64,000 nucleotides of DNA, taken from assembly GCA_013397115.1 (NCBI GenBank), contig VWZW01007169.1, forward strand, positions 2,011,451 to 2,075,450, in the 5' to 3' direction. Position 1 is the stretch's first letter. The number at the start of each line of letters is the position of its first letter. Below the pieces are notes generated by a model. It worked only from the letters and a program-made list of their open reading frames with translations, was not told the origin of the DNA and made no database searches. Positions 1 through 11,884 of the stretch are shown here, one piece after another. The DNA comes from Edolisoma coerulescens (Eukaryota; Chordata; Aves; Passeriformes; Campephagidae). Both the position numbers and the translations under genes were made by a program.

Positions 1-1619
1 ATTAGCAGACTGATAATGCTCAAATTGCCTTAGCAAATTTAGACACTGTGTAAGGCAACATGCTGCAAGGGGTGCAGCCACCTGAAAAGAATTTGGACAC
101 TTTAACAGAAAATATGTCCTGCTCAGAACAGAGCTAGAAGAGCATAATGACAAAACAATATAACTTCCCTAAAGTAATTAGGAGGTGGGAGTGAGAGTAA
201 ATAAGCTTTTGCAGAACACAGTTTTAGTGAACCAAATGAGAGCAAATAAACTGTGCATCAGGTTTTCCTCAAGTGCAGGAAAGAGAAGGTAGCTAATCCT
301 GGATTTTAACAGTGGTACTTGAGCTCCTAGCAAAAAGAAAATGTGACTTTGCAAAGAGGGGAAGTTACAAAACAGATTGGATATACTTATCAATTCCTGC
401 TCCCAAACATTCCCCAACCATCAAAAGCTTTTGATGCATCAGTGAGGTCCTCATTTGGCCCCTAGAGAGCTTGGGTACTTTACACAGATTTAAGGGACAG
501 TCGTTGCCATGCATTTAGATTTCTAAGAGAAATGAATAAAAAATAAATCTGGAACATATTTATTTTTTTTATTGCTCTTAAATTCAAAGTAGATCATGGC
601 TGGACATGCATTCCTTGCAATTCAGAAGTTTTTTTACTACTTCCTTTTTGATAATATGACATTGGCTAAAGAAATACTTGGATACTGATGGGAGTTATCT
701 GTTTATTTGGTAATTCTGTGCATATTTTAACAAGATGGTAGCTGTTGGAGGGGAGTAATAATCAACTTCTACGTTTTCTTTCTTTTTATGGGTGGCTGAA
801 CTGCAGAATTAAAACTGAATTTTGAAGATGTTTATATTTAGGGAATTGGCTTCATTCATTGTAGATAGAGTATTTCTGAAACTTGGAGTAGCATTTGGAT
901 TCCATCTCTAGCCTTTCAGCTTGTAACAGTGTACAATGCAGGGTAGGCATGTGGAGGTATCTGTACTCAACTTATCTATAAATATAAAGACTTTATAGGC
1001 TTTGTATATCATACATACATATGAAAGACGTGTGTGTATATGTATATATTCTTAGCAGTATTTGCCAAAAAGTGGTTCTAGTGCTGCAACATCATCTTAA
1101 ATTACCTGTTAAAGATAGTTGTGAAAACCATAGCTAATTTGTCTTCTCAACTGCGTGAAGAAAATTCTAGTTTTACTGTGAGTTCTGGGATGGAGTATAA
1201 AAAGAGTTGGAAAGAGGATACATCTTCTAAAACATGGAGCAGGAAGTTCAAATTTAACTGTGTATAATATTTTTCCATTATGAATTTCTATTGAATTGGC
1301 CTAACAGCCCAAGAGAAAATCAGCTGAAGATTTCTGATTTTTTCTTCACTTTTGATGGGGACACGTAGATTGAGGTTAGAACTCTCCAAAGATTATCCTC
1401 TGAGTGCCAGCTTTTAATGAATCCCATTTGTTTTCTTGATTAAGTCTGCTATTACCCCTGTTTAGTCTTGTTACGAGCCCATTAGCCAGAATTTTCATAT
1501 CATGGTTTAGAAGAGAAATTAGCCTAGAAAAGCAGCAGTCATCATCAGACAATTTTCAGTGTATTTAATATAGTTTACATTATATGAAATCAGGAACTTG
1601 TAGTCTCATACACCTCTAT
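1..1619. other. intergenic, AT-rich, no gene seen
   Basis: No frame here resembles a known protein and none exceeds 80 codons. Positions 973-1052 are rich in TA, CATA and TGTA steps but form no clean tandem repeat. No transposable element or RNA gene was recognised. Confidence 0.7.
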
Positions 1620-1651
1620 AAAAAAAAAAAAGCCCAAACAAACCCAAACAA
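1620..1651 (+). repeat. A-run followed by A/C low-complexity tract
   Basis: A run of about twelve A is followed by AAACAAACCC-type sequence. It is one of four A/C-rich tracts on the plus strand of this window (also 3683, 23174 and 44805). It could be a decayed retroposon tail, but no retroposon body is recognisable upstream, so it is called simple low complexity. Confidence 0.7.
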
Positions 1652-1652
1652 C

Positions 1653-3682
1653 TGTTCTTTGTGGTGAAATTCACTGGCCAATAAGGGCTGCAGTCAGATA
1701 TCAGGTTGTGGTGATAACACTGTGTATTACGAATGCACACACAGCCACAAGGTCTGTTTGGTGAACCTGCATCTGGCAGGCTATGTCAGGCTACATCTAT
1801 GATTTGTGTGACAGAAGCTTCTTTCGGAAGAATCAAATCTCAAAAGGTTTGACCTCTTATTTTCAAAAGATAAGCATGCAGGAGGCTTACTGAGCCTTGT
1901 GGTCAGTCACAAAGTACTCAAGAGCTTTGGAAGTGCTTAAAAGCCATGTGATGGGTACAGTGAAACATGTAACACAGGTGTAGCAGAGTTTTGGAAATTC
2001 TTGACTTTCTTGAAAATGTTGTGAGAATAGCCCTTTAGGAATTTAAACATCTCCATCCCTTTTCAGATTCTCTAAATGAAAAGAGCAGCGTAGGGTGAAG
2101 TGTACTTTTTAAATGGCATTTTGTAAATTTCAAGGGATGCCATTTCAACCTCCTGGAAGTCTGAAAACTTGGACAAAAACTTGCAGAGCTGCCACAGAAG
2201 TATTTCAATGGTGAAAAGAGCCAGAATGAACTGCAGCTGAATCATGGGGTTGTGCCCTGCCATTATTCTGTAATGGGAAACATGACTTTGCCATGTGCAT
2301 GGAAGCCAACACTGCAAATACTTGGACATCATGCCATTACTTAATATTACCCATTCAGTGCCCTCTTTCTCTTTTCTTGTTTTCTTTGTGCCACTCTAAA
2401 TGACTAGGCTGGCCTGCTGGCATTTCCCTTTTTCCTTTTGCCTTTCCCATTTTCTGCCTCCTTTTCTGTAATTTCTGAAACCGAGTGGGATCTTGATGCT
2501 TAGAGCTTAAAGCGCCCACGTCACTTTGTATTGGATGAACAGTGTGAGAAACATCCAGTAATCAAAGTGAAAACAACTCCAATCATATCACTGTTCCACA
2601 GGAGCTCCTGAAAATGCCTGGAAGAATTTGCTGCATTTCTGGTCCCGGAGGCTGTTACAGAGAACACCAGTTGGTAATCACAGTTTTGGGGATTTTGTGC
2701 TTTTTTTTTTGTCTTAAACTATGTGAATTACTGAAGGGAAATCTTTTCCCATATCATTACCAGAGCTGGATCGAAACAGAAGGATCCATTTCATCGCTAA
2801 CCACACCTAAATTGCTTAATTTCTTGGCTGGATGGCAGAGAAACATCTTTACAAAACTGGTAAATGACCATGACTACCTCTCCAAAGAATTATCTCCTAA
2901 GAATAATTCAGATGCTGTAAGAGAAATGTACTCTCACAAAAAGCAGCTTTTCCAAACCCCTGTAGTTTCCCTGCACAATATTCTCTCTAGCTACAAGCCT
3001 CTCTTCCTTCAGTAAATGTATTATAACCCTTTCAGTCTGTTCTGCTTTACATACTCACCACCATGAATCTCTAACAAGGTTAAGGGTGAGTAACAATTTA
3101 AATTACTTTCAAATACAGCTGAAAAGCCTATTATAGATGCAACCTTGAACTTTAATTGTGTAAAGACAGCCACTTCCTTAGCATTCACACTGGTGATAGA
3201 GTTTCTTGCTTGTAAGTCTGCCGGGACTTTCTGGCTGTGTTGGCAGCTATTTATTCTGCCTCTAGACTTTGAAAAAAGAAATGCATACATTTAAACACTG
3301 TAACATCACAATATCTATTGAAATTTGTAATGATGAAGGTTGTAACATATTTGAGTTGGAGAAGTCAGTCTGCTTAATTATATGTTATTCTTCCTGCTAT
3401 TTTACTAGGGTACACAAGAGGTTGCTGAAATCCAGCATTTGTTTTCAGATATACATTTATGCTTTTTAAGGAAATGATTGTAAAGAGCCAGAGAACCTTT
3501 GAAATGATGTTGCTCAAAGATTTCCCAGCATTGGCACAAACTAAGCAAATAAGGGTAAGCTCAAAGGATCCATGAAAGGTAAACAAAGAATCTCCTTAAG
3601 GCTGGCTTATAGTTGGTAATGGAAAACTCTGGAAGTGCTTTTGTGGTCTCATAGTTTCAAAGCTTTCTGGTACTTCTGATTG
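1653..3682. other. intergenic, no supported gene
   Basis: The stretch holds one 133-codon plus-strand frame at 2614-3015. Its translation resembles no family I know. It starts with a hydrophobic segment (about residues 22-38) and then becomes generic. Such a length is not exceptional among the thousands of frames in the window, so it is not called a gene. Confidence 0.6.
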
Positions 3683-3747
3683 AAAAAATCACACCAAAAC
3701 AAAACAAGCAATACCCAAACAAAACCCACCAAAACCCCTCCAAAATC
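3683..3747 (+). repeat. A/C-rich low-complexity tract
   Basis: About 65 bases are made almost only of A and C, in irregular CAAAA, CCAAA and CCCAAA units. No fixed period is visible. Confidence 0.75.
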
Positions 3748-3749
3748 AC

Positions 3750-6044
3750 TGTATTGGGTTAGAACACCTGTGGACTGAAAGCTCTCTTCACAGGAATGAT
3801 ACCTCTCCCATGGCCATAGGCATTGACTTGATGGGAGGGATTACTTCCAGAGCTGAAAATTTGTACTTCATACCTAATAAATTTCCATTAAACTTTACAA
3901 TGAGGGTAACTGCAGCAAAGGTGTTAACATCCTCATGAAGGTGGAGATGAGGTTGCTGCTCACACAGTGCAAGCAGCTTGCAAACACATCTCAAACACTG
4001 ATATCAGCTAGGGGTCTGCTCTGTCCTGGAGCAGCTGTGTGAAAGACCAAGTGAGGTTTTCTTTGTTTTGTTTTTGCCAACAATGAGCTATGCTATATCA
4101 GGTCTGTTAAGCACAGACATAAACATTTTGCCTTGAATATATTTGATCAAATAATTTACCTCTTGTTTAGATTAAAATACATTTATCAAACTCTTTCATT
4201 TTCATTAAATCAAGGATAATGTGGCATGAGTATAGCTTCCAGAGAGCTGCAAGATGGAAAGGAGAGCCGTGTAATCCTTCCACTGCCTGCAATATTCCTT
4301 GAGCCTCCGAGACACAAAGCAATACTCAGAGCCAGAGCCACTGATCCCTCTGTGGGAGCACATTTGCTCTCTCTTAGTTGAAACTTCTAAAGACCTTTTT
4401 AGGCTTTAGAGTTAGATACTAACTGTGCATTTTAGCTAAAATACTCTAATTCAGACTTATTAGAACACAAAGAGTAGCACTTGGAAAAAAAATTGGATTC
4501 CGAGTTGCACTGAAATTTTGTGATCCCTAGGCAGAGATGTGAGATCTCTGTATTTCCTCTTCATTCAGAAAATGAGACACAGATTTTAAAAAGGAGACAC
4601 ATTTTGGAAGATTATTTTCTAATTTTATAATTCAGCTAATGCAGCTAAGCGAATACAGCACATGATATTAATTAACAGGAAGATGCATGTCCTCTTTAGG
4701 ATACTTACCAACAACATTGGTGAAGAGATATCAGCAGGAGCACTGTGGTGATAGCATTGGGATATTATGTAATGTTGCATGCACCAATCCTGAATAACAT
4801 TGACTTATGCCAACTCGTAAATCAGCTCAGCCCCTTCCTCTTGTCCAAAGCCTTCCCATATGGAAAACAGATTCATTTCTAGGAAGAATGTAATGAGACA
4901 GTCCTCATAGTATGAGCTTTTGGCTGATTAAACAGTCATATGCCAAGTCCCTTTATGGTGCCACAGAAGGAAGAAAAACTAGTAAAAAAATTAGAATTAA
5001 TATACTACATTGAATAATAAACAGTGTAGCTTTCCTGCTATACAGCAAGCTACTAGTAACTTCTAAAAATGCAAAGAAACATTTTACTTCCTTAAATGTT
5101 TTTTCTTTTGAGTATTGAGCAATTATGCATCTTAGAGGTGGTTAATTTTGTGAGCAGAATATTAATAATTTATGAGTGTGTTAAAGGTATTGATCATACA
5201 AGGGTAGAAGCATTATGCTTGAGCTCCTTCTGTAATCCATTAAAAAGGAAGTAAATTGCTTCAGTTTCATATTAAAATATGAGGCTAGCAGACTGTAGTT
5301 TAAAACATATGTAAAGCTGTTTTCCTGTTTAAACTGCAGTCATCCATCGTTGGTGTGGTGGTAACACCCAAGGATTTGCTGGGACTCAGCCACAGACATC
5401 CAAACCAGAGGCTTTCTCCTTCCCCCAGTGCCCTGCCCATGTCCCCCTCAGCCCTGCCTGCCTGACCAGCCCATGAGCCCACTCCTTGCTCTGGGCATGA
5501 CTCTGCTGAGGTCCTCTGGGCACCCGCAGGGTCTGATCTCTGCAGCCATGGCAGCTGGGCTCAATTTCTCCTGTTTGTGGCCTGTTTCTGGACTTGGGAC
5601 ACTACACTTGGAAGTCAACAGGAGTTATGTAAATTCTCCTGAGGAAATGGGGGGGTATCTGCTCTGGAACCAGATCTGTAGCTTGTCTTTTTTGGTTTTT
5701 ACCAGCCCTGATGGTTTTGTCATGATTGAGCACAAATGCCATAAACATTGTATTTATGTAAGGTGAGTACTTGCAGCAAAGTCCATAGGGCTTCTATGGA
5801 TCCAGGAATCAACCTGAATGTATCTGCATCAGGATTTAGTGTGGCTTTGAATTGTTACTCCATTTTATCATGGTTGCATGAATAAAGTTTTAATCCTCGG
5901 GGTCAGGATTGTAGGGTGTTTCTGATAGAGAGGAACGTAGGCATTGAAACCTATCAGTGCAATCCCTCTCCTCCTATTCCTGTTCTAAGGTAGAAGGAAG
6001 AATGATATAAACCAGAGGAAATAAATAATTGGTGAATAATTTTA
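3750..6044. other. intergenic, no gene seen
   Basis: AT-rich sequence with a GC-richer patch at about 5380-5580. Plus- and minus-strand frames overlap in that patch because stops are rare there. Nothing resembling an exon of a known gene, an RNA gene or a mobile element was recognised. Confidence 0.65.
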
Positions 6045-6557
6045 TTAAGCAAATTCCTTCTGGACCACCAATCTCATTATTTGTTTATCAGCCAGGCTTC
6101 TACTAAATCTATTCACAATTAAAAAAAAAATTACCAAGTGAACAGTATTGAACCAATCCTTAATTAGGGCAGCTGAGATGTCTTGTATAATTAACTGGAC
6201 TTTGTTCATAATTATTTCCTGATAGTTGGAATTGTTTTCCACAAGTAACAGAACAATAGTAATGGTAACACCAAGAAATCTTTGATTTTTCAGAATAGAA
6301 TAATGGCCAGGCTTATTGTGCTTAAGTTGCATAAGACCTATTTGTTCCCACTGATAGCTAAAAGTAATCACATCAATTTGTCTGGGCCACACTGGGAGGT
6401 TTTGCAAAATCAGTTCTTTTAATGTAGAAATAAGTATGCATCCAAATCTTTGAAATGTGGCTTTTCTCATGTATGTTTTATGATGGTCAGCCTGAGGTGA
6501 CTCCTCAGCCAGCCACACGTGAATCCTGGACCTTAACCAGAGAGAGAGAGAGAGAGA
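6045..6557 (-). other. unusually long open frame, unidentified
   Basis: The minus-strand frame is open from just after a stop at 6558-6560 to the stop at 6045-6047, about 170 codons, in sequence of roughly 38% GC. The first ATG codes from 6470, about 140 codons before the stop, so there is no ATG near the upstream end. The upstream 18 bases of the frame are translated GA repeat. Two short hydrophobic stretches occur, one mid-frame rich in I, V and L and one near the end rich in F, I and L. A run of T lies inside the second without breaking the frame. I do not recognise the protein. It could be a decayed retroelement or retrogene piece, an exon, or chance. AATAAA appears a few bases after the stop on the minus strand. 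Confidence 0.2.
6539..6557. repeat. (GA)n microsatellite
   Basis: About nine and a half uninterrupted AG units on the plus strand. Confidence 0.9.
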
Positions 6558-6560
6558 TTA

Positions 6561-7726
6561 AAGCTGGTGCCCGCTATGACCATGCTGGGTCCTGCTCAGT
6601 GAAATAAATAACTGAAATCAGCTATTGCTGACAGAGGTTAAAAAGCTGCAACTCAACAAAGATCTTCCTGGGCCTCCTAACCAGCAAGGCCACTGAGTGA
6701 CCCTGTGGCTGGGGTGCAGGGATGAGGCTGCCCAGGAGGGGTGCCCACACTGGTGGCCATGCCACACTCTGCCACCAGCACTGTGCACCCGGCCACCAGC
6801 AGGCACAGCGCTCCGCGTGGAGGGGCGGCAGGGAGCACGTGTTGGTTGGTGGCTCTGGAAACTTCTGAATTTAACAAGACCTCGCTAATGTAAGTGATTC
6901 TTTTTGAGAAGCTGGAAACAAGGTAAACCGTTTTTATTCACAGTTTATCACTACTTCTTTGGTCCTCCCTTTTGAAGCTGGCTTAGGGCACAGTGCCAGA
7001 AAGCTGGAAGAATGCTGCAGGAGTGCCATACACAGTCATACATCCCGCTGTGGGGAAGCTTCAGCAGACTCCAATCTATGGGCCCCTTGGAAAGAGGTGT
7101 TTGCTAGACCACTGCCTCTGATTTCAAGAGAATGAGTATCTGCTCTAATATGAGGAAATAGTAGTGAGGAAATGTTACAACTCAGGGTTGTTTGGAATTC
7201 ATTATAAAGCTGCATGAAAGAGCATGTGGGTTAAACAGGTTCACTGCTAATTAATACCTTTACTCCTAATGAAGTAGCTCCTTGCTCTTGGGGTTAGGCA
7301 GAGTGTGAGAACAAAAACAAGCAGGAAGTTGTCTGCAGGCTCTTTCAGGACTGAAACAGCAAATGAGTATGTGTAAAGTTTAGGGAGACAAGCACCAGCA
7401 CAAGGTGTAACTCATTGCTACCCAACTCACAACAGCCGTAAGGCAGCAGGGCTGAACTTGTATGATCAAAATAAGACTTTGTTTCTAAAACTCCAAAGTT
7501 CAGAAAACCAACAAGGGGTTTTTTTTGTATAATTTTCTGTGAGATTTGCTTAACATGAGCAGTCTTCCTGGGAGAGGGCTCGGATGGTGCTGTGTTGTGT
7601 TCAGGCTAGAAAACGCAGAATGAAAGTTATGAGAATTATTCATCTGCCTGTCCTCTCTTCCTGGCAAAGATTCCTCTGATCTGCTCATCTGTAAGGAACC
7701 TGGTGAATTTGGGTCATTGCTTTCAG
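6561..7726. other. intergenic with a GC-rich patch
   Basis: Positions 6660-6890 are GC-rich and carry overlapping frames on both strands. CpG is not enriched as in an island. The rest is ordinary AT-rich sequence with no recognised feature. Confidence 0.6.
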
Positions 7727-7825
7727 ATCACCCCGTTGCCAACAGTGTAGCCGAAGTCCATAAGTGGTTGAACGCTTTCAGGACGTTGAGAGGATATGAG
7801 CAGTGTCACTCCTTGCTCCTGGAGG
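7727..7825 (+). other. weak candidate exon in an open frame
   Basis: A frame is open from 7633 to the stop at 7933-7935 (about 100 codons). Inside it, an AG acceptor preceded by a short pyrimidine run ends at 7726, and a GT donor-like site (GGTAGAAAG context) begins at 7826. They enclose 99 bases, a multiple of three. The translated segment has helix-like character (VAEVHKWLNAFRTLRGYEQ) and the DNA keeps several CpGs in AT-rich surroundings. I recognise no family, and no partner exon was identified. This may be chance. Confidence 0.12.
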
Positions 7826-7935
7826 GTAGAAAGCATGGTGTGCTGTGTTGCCCTGACAATCATTCCTGTTTATGTCCTGTTCATGAATCAACTGACCCAT
7901 TGCCTGTGCATTTTATGTTACTAACTATTGTCTAA

Positions 7936-9379
7936 TTATTTTTTTCACTGTTGAATTCCTTGCAGCTCTCTTTAAAGTTTAGTAGGTAAGAAGATTAAAA
8001 CATAAATGCCATTAAATATGCTTTAAATATCAGAGCTATTGAAATACTTCCAGGTTCTGTATCCTCTTAAAAAATAATCCCTATTCAAAACAGAGAGGAA
8101 ATGTCAACCACATGAGTGTCTTCTGAGTTTAAGATTGGATTATACAGGGAATTATGTAAAATAGCTTTGGAAATCTGATAATTAAAAAAACTTTGGACTC
8201 TTTTATTTATGACATTTTAAACCTCTGTAATATTTGGGGAAGTTTTCTGTGTCATACATGTGCTGTTAACCTCACGTGTAAAATTTTCTTGCATAACTTC
8301 ATGTGAATTAAGGGTCATAGAGTCTGAATTTAGATTCAGTCAAGCTGGATGTGCTGGGATTTGAAGGCAGTTACTGGATCTACATGAAGTTAAAGTTGGG
8401 GTGTGGGCAGATCAGGATGTTGCTCTCAGCCACCTTGTGGGATGTCCTCTGTTTCCATAGGGAAGTCAGGAAGAAAATAGCCAGAGGCTAATGTTAGCTG
8501 AATTACTTATGAATGTCCTCCCATATCGTTCTGTGTGGGAACACCACAACATCCCCAAATAGAAGTCCTCAGAATTTCAGTGCCCATTTACTAATGAGCA
8601 CAGTTACTCCAGTGAGTCCCTCCGAAAAGGGCCAAATAAAGTCCCATTACGTCCATTCCAGTTTGCACATTTAAGTGTCACAGCAAAAGGCTTGCAAATG
8701 GCCAGGACAGGGCTTCTTGGGTGCCCCAAGCCCTGCAGGTTGTGTCCAACATAGAATGCCAAAGCATCTGTAGGATGCTTTCCACAGGTGTGCTACCAGA
8801 GCTGGGAAATGAAGGGGTCCTTGCATCAGTGTGATGTGCCAGGGAACAGAGCTGATTTCCGGGAACAGCAGACAGGATTTCTCTCCAAAGCTGGGAGATA
8901 TTCTGCTTTGTGGGGCAGAGAGAAAAACCCTTACACCAGCTTGGTTTTTTGCATCAATGAATATGCAGCACAGACTTTGGCAAAATGTCACGAGACCTGG
9001 AGGAGAGTACTGTGATGGACCCTGGAGCCTGGGTGTGGCCTTGCCATCTCTCTTCCCAGCACACACCAGACCTGGGCCACACAAACCACGATGGCTCTGT
9101 CTCTGTGGTCAGTCCCCGGGTGCTGGCGTGTGACTCCCCGTGCCTTGCCCCTCGCAGCAGCTGAGCTGGGAGACAAGCCCGCTTATGTAGAAGTGCTCCT
9201 GATAAATATTGACCAGAGAATTTAGCATAAATATGCAATGAATCTAGGAGCTAGTGGGAAATGTTAAAGCAGACATGTTTAGGACAGAGGCTTTCAAAAC
9301 AGGCCAGGAAAATTCTTATTCCAGCAAGAGGTGACATGCGCCTATTCTTTCTTCAGCTGGCTAAGCAACAGCGGGAGTG
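7936..9379. other. intergenic, no supported gene
   Basis: AT-rich to about 8660. Positions 8670-9180 are GC-richer, with five overlapping frames on both strands, none resembling a family I know. No RNA gene or repeat element was recognised. Confidence 0.6.
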
Positions 9380-9790
9380 TTTCCTACTAAACAGCCTCAT
9401 TAGCATAAGAATAACTACAGGGTAAATTTTCAAGCTCATTCCAAGTGAATTCAAAAGGAGGGGGGGAAATATTCTTTTAATATGCGCAACTCATGCAAAC
9501 AATGATATGAAACTAATTCATTTCATCATATTATCACCATATCATATTAACTTAAAAGAAATAATAATGCAACATGGAAATGTTTGCATATTAGAGAGAA
9601 CTCTCATTGTACCCTATTAGCACCATATCGTATTAGTATTGCATTAGGCTATTATGCTACAGTGCTAAAATGATGAAATCCCACTGTGAAAACTGATATT
9701 GAATTCTTGTAATGTTTCGGAACCATTTTTAGCACTGAATATAAATAATTCATGGGAGCAGATCTAATGAATTGATGAAAATCCCCCATC
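9380..9790. promoter_or_regulatory. candidate conserved non-coding element with duplicated 20-mer
   Basis: This AT-rich, repeat-free block contains two copies of one motif. attatcaccatatcatatta at 9530-9549 and attagcaccatatcgtatta at 9616-9635 match at 18 of 20 bases, 86 bases apart. Between and around them are octamer-like TTTGCAT and ATGCAAA motifs (near 9492 and 9592), an ATTAGCAT motif near 9400, and ACTAATTCA near 9513. Clustered homeodomain and POU-like sites of this kind are usual in developmental enhancers. Conservation was not measured, so the enhancer role is inference. A decayed tandem duplication is the main alternative. Confidence 0.4.
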
Positions 9791-11844
9791 CCTTGACATT
9801 GTGAGAGTATTTATGAATGTGAAGTCATGAACAGGATTTTTTTTTTTTTAATGGAGATGGGCTGGGACTGAAATATCTAGCTTATCACTTGACCCAATGT
9901 ACTTATGTCACACAGAGCATCAGGTTGAGTGGCCACATTTCTCAGTTAATATGGCAAAGGTGGTGTCTAAGGAGGGGCCTGTTCCAGGATCAGGCGTGCA
10001 CAGCTCACCTTTCCAAATGGGCTGTCTCAGGGAGCTCTCCATGACGTCCTGAGACCCCTGAGCAACGCAACCCTGCCCAGCACAGGGTCACTGCACTAAT
10101 GCCACTCTGGTCCATCTGCTTTGGCTTCTTGAGTTGTTAAGATCTGAGACAAATGGCTAAATGCTAATGAGAAAATATGTATTTACCTTGCAGGCTTTTA
10201 TGGAATTATCCTTTCACTTACCCAGCATTTGGTGCTATGGTGTGATTGCAAGGGTAGTTATTACCACAGGCAGTGCTGAACTTTGTTTTATGCAGATATA
10301 TTGCTGGCAGACTAGATCCCATGACTCTTTAGGAAAGCAGAGACTGTATGATGAACTAGTGAGAGTTAACTCAGCCTTTAAGGGCCCCATGAGGAACAGC
10401 TGAAGCAGACAGCACTGCCCGTCCCTGTGCCTGGGAAAAGAGGGAGCGGCTGTGCTGGCACAGGCAGAGGTGAACTGTGTTCTGAGTTAGTCACTGATTT
10501 ACAGTCTAAATTACCATCACCTTGTTCCTTCTTGCTTCTCTCCAGCATCTCTTGGATTATGCTGCAGGTCTCTCCTCTCTCTCCTCTGGCATCCTGCATT
10601 TGTGTCCGATTCCACGCAGCACTGGCGACCCTCTATCCAAACCGTGCTGCTGCGTGAGCTATAGGAGAAGTGGTAGCACAGGACCCCTTCACAAATCCAT
10701 TCGTTTCCTTCTCATTGAGGTGTAAATTCAGAGTAGGAGATTCAGGGAAAGCAAAGCTGGATTATTGTTTCCTTTGCTTTCCAAAAGGATGTGAGGATGC
10801 TGGCATGCTGTGTACCCTGCCTGCCAGGCTCAGAGCAGAGCCCATGTATGCCATGTCTTGAAAGTTTATTGTGCTCTTCAGGCTTGTCCTTTCTTCTGCA
10901 GTCTGGAGTGCATCTGCTGTGCTTGCAGTGGGAAACATAAATCAGGTGGGAGGAATGACTCTGGTTTCAGTTCAGAGTGATGTGGGGGAAGTTTCTCGAA
11001 AGGTCATCAGGAGTCACACACTCTCAATACTTTCACCTAGTCTGGAGATTTCAAGGAAGAAAATACAACAGCAAGCTAGGGGATGTTTTTGATATTGCAG
11101 GATACAAGGTCAGTGCATTACGACCTTGCTCAGAGCAGAGAAGGAGCTGATGGGGAGTGAGATCCCAGGAACAGCATTATGCAGAGTAAGAGTAGGTGAA
11201 GAAATACGAACTGTATCCTGTAACCCCTGACAAACATGTTGCGCACATGGCTGTTTGCTTCACGACTGGCCTGAGCAATGGATCCATTCAAGAGAAGTTT
11301 GATGGTGGGATAATGGGCGAGTGTTTGTTTTCTCTCTGCTCATTTTTTTTCCCATGCACAGTTTTGGTTTTCTGTCCTTTCCTCCACAAAATTCTGCTAT
11401 AATCATTGCAGAGATGAAGAGAGAGTTCTGCTTAGCTCCCATTTTGGTGTTCAAAAGTGGAAAAATTACAAGTACTTTGAGTTTATCCTGGCCAGTTCAG
11501 CTCCTTCTAGTTTTCACTGGTGATATTAAATTACACATACGTTGCTAGTGAAAATAATTTCAGTTCTTCCTGTAGTCAATATATAAAGTGTATAAATAAC
11601 ATGTTAGAGAGCTGCTTTTTTTCCCCGTGCTGTATTTTTCTGCTAAGCTGAATACCAGACCACACATTTATTTGTAAGGTAGGTAGAAGAGACTTTTCCT
11701 CTGAGAACTGCAGAGACACTTAAGTATTCACCTAATTCATACTAAAAGCAATGGATTTTTTTGTGTATGAACCACAGTAGCAACACATGCCATCTCTACA
11801 TCAGCAAATAAAAACACATGCTTATTTCACCAGAATATTTTTTA
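9791..11844. other. intergenic, no supported gene
   Basis: A poly-T run lies at about 9838-9849. GC-richer patches at 9960-10120 and 10400-10660 hold several short frames in different phases and no recognisable product. No RNA gene or mobile element was recognised. Confidence 0.6.
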
Positions 11845-11884
11845 CATATATATATATAGATACAGATATAGATATAGATAGATA
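11845..11884. repeat. (TA)n / (GATA)n compound microsatellite
   Basis: A short CATATATATATA run passes into irregular GATA and GATACA units. Such compound repeats are prone to length change. No gene is adjacent. Confidence 0.85.

Noticed and set aside
2614..3015. 133-codon plus-strand frame
   Set aside because: The length is within chance expectation for the window; no domain, no splice support and no family resemblance.
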